Shown here in pieces: positions 1-12,470 of a DNA stretch of 64,000 bases (position 1 is its first letter; the number at the start of each line of letters is the position of its first letter). This stretch comes from Limonium bicolor. Taxonomy: Eukaryota; Streptophyta; Magnoliopsida; Caryophyllales; Plumbaginaceae. The translations under genes and the position numbers were made by a program. Under the pieces are notes generated by a model. The model saw only the letters and a list, made by a program, of their open reading frames with translations. It did no database searches and was not told where the DNA came from. The DNA lies in the NCBI GenBank assembly GCA_023374045.1, contig CM041780.1, positions 96,071,005 to 96,135,004 of the forward strand, written 5' to 3'.

Positions 1-3000
1 CTTAATTTAGAATAAACATTGTATTATGACCTATGATGGTACTCATCTCAGAATACTATACTATTATCTCACAATGTAAAGATTATGTATTTAAACAATA
101 TCTACTAGACAACCCATTATGATTAAGTCTTTCCCTTAACCTAATTAAGATCTACATCTTGTATATTGGAATCATAATGTTGTAGATACAATTTATTATA
201 ACTTAATGGGCCACTAAACTCATTATCATATCCTTAGTTCAGAATGACTTCTATTATAACCGTCTACTAAATTGTCATAAGATGTTGAATTACCTCCCAT
301 ACTGAAACAACTATATTACAGTTAAACTTAGACTTATCGAACTCTTACATTTAGTATTCACAAGGTACATACTTGTTTGATTATTACCTATATAATAAGG
401 TGTTTAAATATAACCTTTTATGTATCCTTACTTACCTTTAATCTCCTAATGTTTTATTTTTACACACATACACTCTATAGACTATGTATAATCCCTTTGT
501 ACTTAAACTTCAATAAACTTAAGCCTTAAATACGTTCTAAATTGTTTTACAAAAACCTAAGGTTTCAAATGAATAATCTAATAAATTAATCCTTTATTGT
601 ATTTAGGATGAAACAATATATCTACATAGAGTAGAATTTATCAGAGAATTAAATTCTGGTTCTAAGTGAAATTGTTAGTTATTAATAAGATAATCTATTA
701 TGAAAATTCTCATTATTTTATTCAAATAACCTATCATTACTCCCATTACCGTAAAGTATATCAATATAATATCTTATGTAACTTAGTTTTATCTAACAAA
801 AGGTTTCAAAGGTTTTAAGTATCAAATTCCTATTTATAAAACCTTCTATAAATTCTAACTATAAATACCTCACTTAATTGTAAACTCACATCCCAAGTAT
901 TGGTAATAAATGTTATAAATGTATTTCATATGGCTTATCTAATGCCAGGAAAACTTAAGGATTATTATTTAGATAAATTTCCAAATCATAGTTTAATATA
1001 GTTTTATATCATAACCCTTTTAATGATTTTATCTTAAAACATTAAGTTATATTCCAATACTATAAATGTTAAGAATGATTAAATCTAGACTTACTAATCC
1101 ACCTAACATTTAGATGTAAAAGTATTTTATTTATTTATTATTGTTTATATATTAAGAAATTTAGATGTAAAAGTATTACATTTATTCATTAATTATATAG
1201 TAAGTTCTATTTGTGTAAAATCTAATTACAAATATCCTAAGTCCCAACTTATTAATCACCTAACCAAATTATAGATTTACATTCTGGTCTTTGACAAATA
1301 ATATTACACATGTATTTAATATGGTTTATATAAATCTTAGAAATCCAAGATAACTCTTTAAGCTTAATTTCATAACCACAATTCAATACTACCTCATATA
1401 ATATTCTTTTAATAGTTTATTATAGGTTTAGTTTAACTTATTAATTCCTTCATATTCTATTTGCTATAAGGTATTTATGTCTTTATTTATTTATTTATCG
1501 TATATGTACACTAGGATTTATTCAAGACATTCTTTATGTAGTTTTATTGCATTTAATTATTTATATTAACTTTTACACATATCTACATCCAAAATATGGT
1601 TTATAAAATAAAGTATTATCCTTAGCTTCAATTAAGAATATTAACTCCCATATAATATAATAAATAAAATGTAGGATAATTAAATTCCTTAATTTATATA
1701 AGTTTTACTTAAGTAAGTATATATACATATATGTAAATAATTTTACTTCTCTTAAAAGCTAATACCAATACATTTATAAACTTACTGTTATAAATGTTAA
1801 TTTAGTTTCCTTTATTTTCCCCAGCTTAGAAGTTAATTTACAAACCATACTTTAATTTTGGTTACATTAAAAACCTTATATTATAGGTTATTCTTATGAA
1901 AAAACTCATAAACACAATTTTTAAAACCTTTTACCATTGCCCAAAAATTCCCAAATTTAATATACAGTAACTATAACATTTAGACATATTATAAAATTTT
2001 TATTTCATAAAAATATCCTTTTAATTTAGCCAAATAATTCCAGAAACCCGTAACTTGAAAAAAATCATAACTTATGTTTAAAAACTCCAAAACCATAATA
2101 TTTTACATCAAAAATAAACTAGATTAAATAAGGAATCTATGGTTAAAATTTCAAGTCAAAATACATTCGGAAGATATTTAAATTAACCCAACAAGTTAGG
2201 ACTATTTACTGGAATTTCATAAACTTATAATAATTATTTAATAGCACGATCTAATATGACGTCCAATTCTTTAAACTCCGATCGGACGGTCCCTGAGACC
2301 CAAGTTCTTCAGCAACCAACTTCGACCCCCGAGTACTAAATCGACGATTTCTCCTAATCCACAGAACGAAATTGAGTGATTCTTGTTCTATGGATTCGAA
2401 ATCGAATTCCGGTTCTATTGATACGGTTTCCAATTATAATGCAGTATACATCAAGTTTCGAATTCGATTCGAAGGTTAGGGTTTATTCGGTACAGAATTC
2501 AATTCGAATGCAATTCTCACAATTCTCCTAACCTAACACATAATTGACTAAATTGGAACATGGGTTAGTCGAAAAACATGACTACGAACAGCAATATGGA
2601 GCAATTTGATCGGAGACTCACCGGATTGTGCGAATTGTGTGATTCAAGTTCGAAAAACTGGAAAAAAAAATATGAACTTTGAGCAGTTCGTGGTGCCAAC
2701 TTCGAAGATCTATAACTAGCAGTACAAACGAGTTAGGCTATGAGTAAGGGCTCATTGGAAGAGCAAACTTAGATCTACGTATTGATAGCAAGAACTAAAC
2801 CTAACTCGCACCATACAGAAAGATATTGAAGTCGCAAAACACGAGTTTACCTCTCTTTTTCGGTATGATTTTATGTGCTGGTGAAACCGAAACTTTAGAC
2901 GCCTTACTCTTCCAATCCGTTGAGAATTAGCTTAGACCATAAACACGAAAGAAGTTTTAGAGGAATTAGAGCTCTTCAAAACGAGCTAAAGAACATGGAA

Positions 3001-3821
3001 TTTGGATGAGTAACGAATAAGTTATGGCTGATCGAATTTACCTGATTCGAAGAGAAAACTGGAATTGCAGTTTCGGTTTTGCAGGGTGGCTACTTTGACT
3101 CGATTTTCCGGTTGATTCAGAATGAATTAGGGTTTGTATGAGTTATAGTTGTTTAGAGGGAATGTAGGAGAAGACAACAAAGAAGACGGCATAGAAAAAA
3201 AATATGGAGAGATGAATGAGATATAGCCGTCTAAAGTTAGGGCAAAGTATGGAAAACCGTTACCGAAATTCAAGGATAGAATCGGCTAAGTGTTGGCGAC
3301 CCATTACAGAGTGACACGTGGCATCTCTTAAAATTTTGGCTCAAAACTTCAATCTAGCATAACTTTGGCTAGGATGATCCGTTTTTGACGTTCTTTTTAT
3401 CGATCTTCATGGTTTTCCATAACCTATTTATTGGTATAGGTTTCATGGCCTGGTTTGACCATTCTCAAAAAGTCAACTCTAGCAAGGCTTAATAAGCTTA
3501 AGGTTTCTAGAATTTTTATTGACTTTTATGTTTCAAAACAATGTTCCAACACATCCTAAAATCTTTATAATATAGTTGGAGTGTTTAGAAAATTTCCCAA
3601 GATTTATGGACTTATAAATCTTATTATTAAATTCATAATACTATATAATAATATATAATAATTAGGGTTAAATAGGAGAAAACCCCTAAATAAATTTCAC
3701 AATTCCATATAATAATTTAATATTCATAATTCCATATAATAATTTAATACTTAATAGTATTATTAAAGGTTTAATAAAAGAAATCCCCTAAATTAATTTA
3801 AATTAATTTAGGGGTATTTCA
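1..3821 (-). mobile_element. Family A 3' LTR (partial, runs off left edge)
   Basis: This stretch matches 7766-11586 almost base for base, with mostly single-base indels, and both copies end in GGGGTATTTCA on the plus strand. Read on the minus strand the LTR begins TGAAATACCCC and is preceded at 3822-3860 by a polypurine tract, so this is the 3' LTR of a minus-strand element. Comparison with the complete copy at 6108-11586 shows that about 1.66 kb of this LTR lies left of the window. It is AT-rich and I find no coding sequence in it. The short reading frames inside it are not conserved in form. Confidence 0.9.
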
Positions 3822-3860
3822 GTATATCCCCCTTAAAAGAAACTTCGCCTCGAAGTATAA
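3822..3860 (-). other. Polypurine tract of family A element
   Basis: On the minus strand this reads ...GAGGCGAAGTTTCTTTTAAGGGGGATATAC directly before the LTR start TGAAATACCCC. The chromovirus at 33771-33810 and the older element at 42868-42900 have the same layout (GAxGxxxAAGTTCTTTTAAGGGGG). It is the expected plus-strand DNA primer site of a Ty3/gypsy element. Confidence 0.85.
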
Positions 3861-4194
3861 GAAAATCAACTAGTAGGCACTCACACCGCTTCGGGTGTGC
3901 TAAGACAATGATAATTCCAATGAAATTCCATACCAATCCAATCCTTTACTTCCATCCATTTCCATAACAACATTCCACTCGAGATTACTCAACTCAAAAC
4001 GAACCAAGATATACCAAGACATAGCATGATGAAAATCAACAGTCATATACTGTGTCATATTGTAAAAACAAGCACATACAAACACCTCTCATTCTGCTAA
4101 TACTGTTCTCCCTTTACTAACAATGCAACGAGGCATAATCCGGATGAGATAACGAAGGAGGAGTATGCCAGCATATCCCCATTAAAAGAGCTAA

Positions 4195-4210
4195 GGTACG
4201 CCCTCGTACC
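4195..4210 (-). other. Short hairpin upstream of polypurine tract
   Basis: GGTACG-CCCT-CGTACC forms a perfect 6-bp stem with a 4-nt loop, about 350 nt upstream (minus sense) of the polypurine tract. A similar hairpin, GGGTAC-GGGC-GTACCC, lies at 33535-33550 in the chromovirus at a comparable place. The function is unknown. Confidence 0.5.
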
Positions 4211-5818
4211 GCTACTAACGGCACATTCAAAGAATTCAACACCTTATTAACCAGCTTTGTTGTGAATTTACTGCACCGTTGATTTTATCTAGGATCGTTA
4301 CATATATCTGTATCTCTTGATTGTTATGTATTTGTATTCCTTGGTGGTTATAAAATTTTATCTTATGATTATTATCCATTCATTTAATGACTGATACAAA
4401 TTAAATGTCCATATATGATCATTTATCATATCAATTATATTACCAAGCTATAAACCAAGTGTAACGTATTGAGTAGTTTAAAATAATATTCCGATCATTT
4501 AATAATCCTCAATAATCTTCCAAAATCATCTTCGAGGGTTTATTGGTCAACCCTATGCTAAAACTCTATAAATAAATATTTTCTGTGACTTTTCAAGTTT
4601 CAATTGTTTTTATAATTAACTATCGTATTTTAGACGATTCATTCAGTGTTTACTTCATAAAATTTACTTATTATATATACATAATTTCACCCAAGGCAGA
4701 ATTTTAGGAAGTTCTTATAATGTAGCTCCAAAATCTGATTTCTATATCTTAAAATTTATTTTTCAAGGTAGGGACTCTATATATAAATTTTAAGTCAAAA
4801 TGAATTAGTCTAGTGAAAGTTCACTCACTCTTGATAACTATTTTCTTAGGGTTTGTTCTATGTAAGTATTATTCTGATCATTAGATCTTAGTACTCTCTT
4901 AGATAATGGTGGCTTTTGGTAAATATCACTCTTAGTGTGGACTTCTAAAATTTTATACATGCATAATGTTAAACTTCCAAGTAAACATGAGAATTTCCAA
5001 TCTTTAAGTAACTCACAATTTCTCACTAGATGCTCAATATCCGAGTATTTAAGGATCAATGATATTTAGTTTAGTGTTACTCATGTGTTTTCACTCCATA
5101 GGTAAGTATTTTTCACCAAGGATTTAACTCGGTAAACTCTTTACATGTATGAATTTAGTACTGGATCTTAATATATAAGTTTTGAATTGTTCATTGTGGC
5201 TAGTAATGAAATATGCCTAGCTCAAGATTCCATGATGGTAACGTCTTACCACCACTTCCCCTCAAGTTCAACACAATCCATCACTTGCGTAGAAGATTAT
5301 ATACGGTAGATGACAAGGCTTGTCTAGCCCCTAAACTTCAGAAGTGGGTGTGCACCCCCACTACTTTCAGCCTAGAAGTTCGTCGCACCAGGCACTTCCC
5401 GTAGGGTGTTAGGTTTAGGTATTTTCTTTCTAAAGTCAGCATAGAGTTTTAGTGTGGTTTATGGGTTCGGGTGTATGCTACTAGTGTTTTTTAACTTAAT
5501 AATTTTCTAGACTTAAGATTTATCCAAATATTACCTTTAGGCAACATTTGTACCAAGTAATTCTTGAGATTTATTTTTAAACTTAAAGGAGTTGAAGTAC
5601 TTCACATAATATCAATACTAATTTAGTTATGTAAAGTTCTATTTGTATACTGTTTTCAACCAAAAGTATTCTTTAAAATTCTAGGAATTGTGTACTAGCT
5701 TTTAAAGGATTGCATTTTTAGCAATGTATTCTCCATGAGTATGCTTTTGAAAAATAGCTTAATATTTGGTTTATCTCAACCAAAATCTTATCGTACTTAA
5801 TATAGGATGTTCCAAACT

Positions 5819-5868
5819 ATATATATATATTATATATATATTATATATATATATTATATATATATATT
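5819..5868. repeat. TA-rich microsatellite
   Basis: An almost uninterrupted run of TATATAT-type sequence lies within the family A interior. It explains the tyrosine/isoleucine-rich reading frame over it, which I do not regard as a gene. Confidence 0.85.
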
Positions 5869-6076
5869 TCTATAGTTTATTGTTGGAACGGTATAACAAC
5901 ACATCACACTCAACAGACATTCACAAAAGAAAAGTGTGTAAAGGAATCATTCACAATTCCAAGAAGGGTTAGGAGTCGTGCCTTACTGGAGTCCTCACTT
6001 CCCAATTCTACCCCAGTTCCCCAGTTTTAAGTGCACCTATAATCTAAGTATTTCACTCGGCTTATTTTCTCGGGTT

Positions 6077-6107
6077 CAGAGCGTAACTACGCTCTGATAC
6101 CACTTTC
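6077..6107 (-). other. Primer binding site (initiator tRNA-Met) with stem-loop, family A
   Basis: On the minus strand, five bases after the LTR end, the sequence TGGTATCAGAGCG matches the usual initiator-tRNA-Met primer site of plant Ty3/gypsy and Copia elements. It runs into a perfect inverted repeat at 6077-6096 (CAGAGCGTA / TACGCTCTG), so the 3' half of the primer site could pair with the bases just after it. The chromovirus has an equivalent stem at 27284-27303 with one compensatory base change. Confidence 0.85.
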
Positions 6108-9100
6108 TGTAACGCCCCTATTAACCATAAATACAGCGGAAATAAAACTCTAAAGCGATTACAGACCATCGGGTTCCAAACACCCGGCACCAAACCTCAC
6201 CAATTACAACTTACAATCTATAAAAGCTACGGTCTGAACTCGAAAAAACTTAACACAAACATAATAGAAATTAAACATATTAACTCTCCACAAAACCTAG
6301 TCCCATCCCAAACGCTCATTCTCTTCGTGGCCACCTGTAAATCAATTCGTACCTGCAAGATGAAACCAAGCAGCCCACCCCGAGAGGGGGAGTCAGTTCC
6401 CTGGAATGGAACTGGTACAATTCTCCAAAAACAAACTTATAAACATAACTCTTCAAAATAAACAGTAACATGAAAACAAACTCTTAAAAGTAAAACAGAA
6501 ATAAAGCACTTCAAAACAATCAAGTTAAAGAGAAAAGAAAACAAGACAAAGATAGAGATAGAGAACTTCCAAAACAAGTCATCCACTTAAGTAGTCACAC
6601 CACATAGTTAGTAAGCATCCATTGTTGATGTTAGAACCAATTCCCGTTCGGAGTATAAAGACTCAGATAGTCACAAAGGACTAAGAATAATAAGATAGAT
6701 CCAAGAACCAATAACTCAAGAGTGGAATAATTCAATTGGGAGAGATGGCCCCCACCACCAGATATCAATGTCCATATGGACGAGGGATATACAGCCCCCT
6801 GCTGTCAGATTTAAATGTCCTGGTGGAGAGGGATATACAGCCCCCTGCTGTCAAATATAAATGCCCCTGGGGCGAGGGATATACAGCCCCCTGTTGTCAA
6901 ATATAAATGCTCCTATGGGCGAGGGATATACAGCCCCCTGCTGTTACCATTGAAGACGCGCGCACGTCGAAACCTCCAGAACCAGCTCATGGATGAAACG
7001 ATATCCAGAGTCAAAAGAAGAATTCCAAGATTGACCTTTCCAAATTCCCACTAGATCACTAACTACCCAGAGCAATACCAAAACACTCAGTCCTACAGAG
7101 TGCAGAAGCGTAAAACCCTAAGCAGTCAATGTCTAGTGGAACAACCAAATAGAAAAAACCAATACCCAAGTGAGTTTCACATCCAAGGCTCAGTTAGTCA
7201 CACAAGCTGAGTTAGTCACACAACCATTTCCTTTTTAGAAATTCCTCTTAGAGTCAGTTAGCGTTTTCCAAAACATTCCACAAGTCAATCAGCAAAAAAT
7301 CGGAGTACGAGAAATCGTACAAAACATTCCATAGAGTCCAAAACACAACACGCTGAGTACGAGAAATTGTACCTGGGTAACGTGGTAGCAGTTCTAATCA
7401 ACTTGCGCAAACAATCAACAGTACTTTGAAGAATATTAAAGGTAATCTATCATCAATCACTTGTAGCCTATGTTACGCTTAAATAAACTCCTTACTCTTA
7501 TTTCAAAGTCTCAATTATCTTTTAAGCCCTCACTTAAATGTTATGTATAATCTTTGTGTTATCTGAGAACGTTGTATAGCCCAAGGTGGTAAGATCAAGG
7601 AATGTATTCGATCAACATTTGCTAATTGTCCACTCCTATCCACTTATTCATACTTAACCACAACCCTCACATTCAAGACTTTTGAGACCTCTATATCATA
7701 AATGTGTTTTGTTATATAATTAAATCTAAGAATTTCGATAATAATCTTAAGCTCAATACTTTATTCTTAATTAGAATAAACATTGTATTATGACCTATGA
7801 TGGTACTCATCTCAGAATACTATACTATTATCTCACAATGTAAAGATTATGTATTAAACAATATCTACTAGACAACCCATTATGATTAAGTCTTTCCCTT
7901 AACTTAATTAAGATCTACATGTATATTGGAATCATAATGTTGTAGATACAATTTATTATAACTTAATTGAGCCACTAAACTCAATTATCATATCCTTAGT
8001 TCAGAATGACTTCCTATTATAACCGTCTACTAAACTTGTCATAAGATGTTGAATTACCTCCCATACTGAAACAACTATATTACAGTTAACTTAGACTTAT
8101 CGAACTCTTACATTTAGTATTCACAAGGTACAATACTTGCTTGATTATTACCTATATAATAAGGTGTTTAAATATAACCTTTTATGTATCCTTACTTACC
8201 TTTAATCTCCTAAATGTTTTATTTTTACACACATACACTCTATAGACTATGTATAATCCCTTTTGTACTAAACTTCAATAAACTTAAGCCTTAAATACGT
8301 TCTAAATTGTTTTACAAAACCCAGGTTTCAAATGAATAATCTAATAAATTAATTTCCTTTATTATATTAGGATGGACAATATATCTACATAGAGTAGAAT
8401 TTATCAGAGAATTAAATTCTGGTTCATAAGTGAAATTGTTAGTCATTTAATAAGATAATCTATTATGAAAATTCTCATATCTTATATTCAAATAACCTAT
8501 CATTACTTCCCATTACCGTAAAGTATATCAATATAATATCTTATGTAACTTAGTTTTATCTAACAAAAGGTTCAAAGGTTTTAAGTATCAAATTCCTATT
8601 TATAAACCTTCTATAAATTCTAACTACTAAATACCTCACTTAATTGTAAACTCACATCCCAGTATTGGTAATAAATGTTATAAATGTATTTCATATGGCT
8701 TATCTAATGCCAGGAAACTTAAGGATTATTATTTAGATAAATTTCAAATCATAGTTTAATATAGTTTTATATCATAACCCTTTAATGATTTTATCTTAAA
8801 ACATTAAGTTATATTCCAATACTATAAATGTTAAGAAATGATTAAATCTAGACTTACTAATCCACCTCACATTTAGATGTAAAAGTATTTTATTTATTTA
8901 TTATTGTTTATATATTAAGAACATTTAGATGTAAAAGTATTACATTTATTCATTAATTATATAGTAAGTTCTATTTGTGTAAAATCTAATTACAAATATT
9001 CCTAAGTCCCAACTTATTAATCACCTAACCAAATTATAGATTTACATTCTGGTCTTTGACAAATAATATTACACATGTATTTTAATATGGTTTATATAAA

Positions 9101-11586
9101 TCTTAGAAATCCAAGATAACTCTTTAAGCTTAATTCATAACCACAATTCAATACTACCTCATATAATATTCTTTTAATAGTATTATGTATAGGTTTAGTT
9201 TAACTTATTAATTCCTTCATATTCTATTTGCTATAAGGTATTTTATGTCTTTATTTATTTATTTATCGTATATGTACACTAGGATTTATTCAAGACATTC
9301 TTTATGTAGTTTTATGTATTTAATTATTTTATTAACTTTTACACATATCTACATCCATAATATGGTTTATAAAATAAAGTATTTCCTTAGCTTCAATTAA
9401 GAATATTAACTCCCATATAATATAATAAATAAAATGTAGGATAATTAAATTCCTTAATTTATATAAGTTTCTACTTAAGTAAGTATATATACATATATGT
9501 AAATAATTTCACTTCTCTTAAAAGCTATACCAATACATTTATAAACTTACTGTTATAAAAATGTAATTTAGTTTCCTTTATTTTCCCCAGCTTAGAAGTT
9601 AATCAACAAACCATACTTTAATTTTGGTTACATTAAAAACTTATATTATAGGTTATTCTTATGAAAAACTCATAAACACAATTTTTGAAACCTTTTACCA
9701 TTGCCCAAAATTCCCAAATTTAATATACAGTAACTATAACATTTTAGACATATTATAAAATTTTTATTTCATAAAAATATACTTTTTAATTTAGCCAAAT
9801 AATTCCAGAAATCCCGTAACTTGCAAAAATCATAACTTATGTTTAAAAACTCCAAAACCATAATAATTTACATCAAATAAACTAGATTAAATAAGGAATC
9901 TATGGTTAAATTTCAAGTCAAAATACATTCTGGAAAGATATTTAAATTAACCCAACAAGTTAGGACTATTTACTGGAATTTCATAAACTTATAATAATTA
10001 TTTAATAGCACGATCTAATCTGGACCGTCCAATTCTTTAAACTCCGATCGGACGGTCCCTGAGACCCAAGTTCTTCAGCAACCACACTTCGACCCCCGAG
10101 TACTAAATTGACAATTTCTCCTAATCCACAGAACGAAATTGAGTGATTCTTGATTCTTTGGTTTCGATTCGAAATCGAATTCCGGTTCTATTGATACCGG
10201 TTTCCCCAATTATAATGCAGTATACATCAAGTTTCGAATTCGATTCAAAGGTTAGGGTTTATTTCGGTACAGAATTCAATTCGAATGCAATTCTCACAAA
10301 TTCTCCTAACCTAAACAAATTGACTAAATTGGAACATGGGTTAGGTCGAAAACATGACTACGAACAGCAATATCGGAGCAATTTGATCGGAGACTCACCG
10401 GATTGTGCGAATTGTGTGAATTCAAGTTCGAAAAACTGGAAAAAAATATAAACTTTGAGCAGTTCGTGGTGCCAACTTCGAAGATCTATAACTAGCAGTA
10501 CAAAACGAGTTAGGCTATGAGTAAGGGCTCATTGGAAAGAGCAAACTTAGATCTACGTATTGATAGCAAGAACTAAACCTAACTCGCAACATACAGAAAG
10601 ATATTGAAGTCGCAAAACACGAGTTTACCTCTCTGTTTCGGTAGAATTATGTTGTGATGGTGAAACCAAAACTTTAGACGCCTTACTCTTCCAATCCGTT
10701 GAGAATTAGCTTAGACCATAAACACGAAAGTTTTAGAGGAATTAGAGCTCTTCAAAACGAGCTAAAGAACATGGAATTTGGATGAGTAACGAAGAAGTTA
10801 TGGCTGATCGAATTTACCTGATTCGAAGAGAAAACTGGAATTGCAGTTTCGGTTTTTGCAGGGTGGCTACTTTGACTCGATTTTCCGGTTGATTCAGAAT
10901 GAATTAGGGTTTGTATGAGTTATAGTTGTTTAGAGGGAATGTAGGAGAAGACAACAAAGAAGATGGCATAGAAAAATATGGAGAGATGAATGAGATATAG
11001 CCGTCTAAAGTTAGGGCAAAGTATGGAAAACCGTTACCGAAATTCAAGGGATAGAATCGGCTAAGTGTTGGCGACCCATTACAGAGTGACACGTGGCATC
11101 TCTTAAAATTTTGGCTCAAAACTTCAATCTAGCATAACTTTGGCTAGGATGATCCGTTTTTGACGTTATTTTATCGATCTTCATGGTTTTCCATAACCTA
11201 TTTATTGGTATAGGTTTCATGGCCTGGTTTGACCATTCTCAAAAAGTCAACTCTAGCAAGGCTTAATAAGCTTTAAGGTTTCTAGAATTTTATATTGACT
11301 TTTATGTTTCAAAACAATGTTCCAACACTTCCTAAAATCTTTATAATATAGTTGGAGTGTTTAGAAATTTTCCCAAGATTTATGGACTTATAAATCTTAT
11401 TATTAAATTCATAATACTATATAATAATATATAATAATTAGGGTTAAATAGGAGAAAACCCCTAAATAAATTTCACAATTCCATATAATAATTTAATATT
11501 CATAATTCCATATAATAATTTAATACTTAATAGTATTATTAAAGGTTTAATAAAAGAAATCCCTAAATTAATTTAGGGGTATTTCA
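6108..11586 (-). mobile_element. Family A 5' LTR, complete (5479 bp)
   Basis: The plus strand starts TGTAACGCCCC and ends GGGGTATTTCA, so in element sense the LTR is TGAAATACCCC...GGGGCGTTACA. The primer binding site adjoins the left end. The right part is duplicated at 1-3821. A 5.5-kb LTR is very long for a plant element. It contains a 46-bp tandem array at 6757-6950, and near its end a double hairpin followed by a pyrimidine tract and CAG (6350-6415), as in other LTRs of this window. The bases after the right end, ACTGC (11587-11591), would be the target duplication, but the other side lies outside the window. Confidence 0.9.
6757..6950. repeat. 46-bp tandem array in family A LTR
   Basis: About four units share the core GGATATACAGCCCCCTG, starting at 6785, 6831, 6877 and 6924 (period 46-47 bp). 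The related LTR fragment at 47340-49700 carries only one such unit (around 48990-49060, opposite strand), so copy number has changed within the family. Confidence 0.85.
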
Positions 11587-12470
11587 ACTGCGGTGGGAGT
11601 TGAAGTTGATTGATGGAGTAAGGTTGCCTTGTTACTCACATGGGTGGGTAACGGGTGTGTAACACCAACGGTAGTTAGTTTTATTTCCGCTGCGAATTAT
11701 ATTTTGTTTATGCTACGACTTGTCTAAGGTACTTCAATGTTTCATTTAGGTGACTCTGAGAACTTTTACCATGGCCAACTTCTCTCAAGAATGGGCATTG
11801 AGGAGAAAACAAAGGAAAAATAGATTCATGCATTTGTTTCACTTTTGCATAAGGGATGAGAAAATGTAGGCATAACACCTTTGTATTTAAGAACACTCAA
11901 CTCTCTTTGTTTGGTTACCAATGGTGTCTCGCAAGTCCCTTATTTTTTTGTATTCTTCTTTCTTTTTTTTTTAACAGAGAAGAGAAGCACCCTTAGCAAT
12001 CCCTAAGAGAGAAGACAGAAAGAAACCCTGAGCAATAAAATCCAACCATTTGCAGATTATTTGGTCTCACCGCATATAAAATGCTCCTCAAAAGTAATCA
12101 AAATTTTAAAATTTTGTACCATTTATCCCACAATTCATAACAGTATTTATTCTTAAAGAGAACAACCCACATATAAAGGGTCCACGATATTGAATTGGAC
12201 AAACGCAAGATAAGCAGAGAGATTAAACATTTAAGCACAAAATTCCACCGAAAAGGGTACACTCCCCCACACTTAATTTTGAACAATGTCCTCATTGTTC
12301 ACCAGAAAAACAAGGGAAGATTTCAGAAGACCTTTTCGGTAAGTAGATAAAATAGAGATAACACAAAGGTCACAAATAAACATTTAAGCACATAAACGTT
12401 CCTCTGCAGTTTTTATTTAAATAAAAGCATAATTAAAGAAACAGGATTAGGATTAGGGGTGTTACAGTGA
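11587..12470 (+). mobile_element. Degraded 3' end of an older LTR, interrupted
   Basis: 11587-11705 resembles the last 150 bases of other LTRs here (CCTTGTTxxxCACxTGGGTGG..., then a TTCCGCTGC motif). 12445-12470 ends GGATTAGGGGTGTTACA, a typical LTR terminus. Between them lies a foreign segment. The following bases (12471 on, GTGATAAGAGC) look like a decayed copy of GTGGTATCAGAGC, which suggests this was a 5' LTR. It may belong with the 3' LTR at 42901-47339, but the two ends match only loosely, so the pairing is uncertain. Confidence 0.55.
11710..12415 (-). mobile_element. Inserted fragment, Athila-like 3' internal region
   Basis: The segment interrupts the LTR end described above. On its minus strand it contains CAATGAGGACATTGTTC followed shortly by AAGTGTGGGGGAG, a combination that I know from the region downstream of pol in Athila-type Ty3/gypsy elements. 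No coding domain and no clean terminal repeats are visible, so the borders are approximate and the assignment is tentative. Confidence 0.35.

Larger units (their letters stand above)
3822..6107 (-). mobile_element. Non-coding interior of family A element
   Basis: The region between the two family A LTRs is only about 2.3 kb. It carries a primer site at its right end and a polypurine tract at its left end, but no recognisable gag, protease, RT or integrase on either strand. The longest open frames are about 60-70 codons with no family features. The element would therefore depend on enzymes from another element. The total element would be about 13.2 kb, of which over 80 percent is LTR, which resembles the LARD class of non-autonomous elements but with an unusually small interior. 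Confidence 0.8.

Noticed and set aside
5213..5404. 63-codon plus frame in the family A interior
   Set aside because: It lies on the strand opposite to the element, has no motif, and its length is expected by chance in this base composition.
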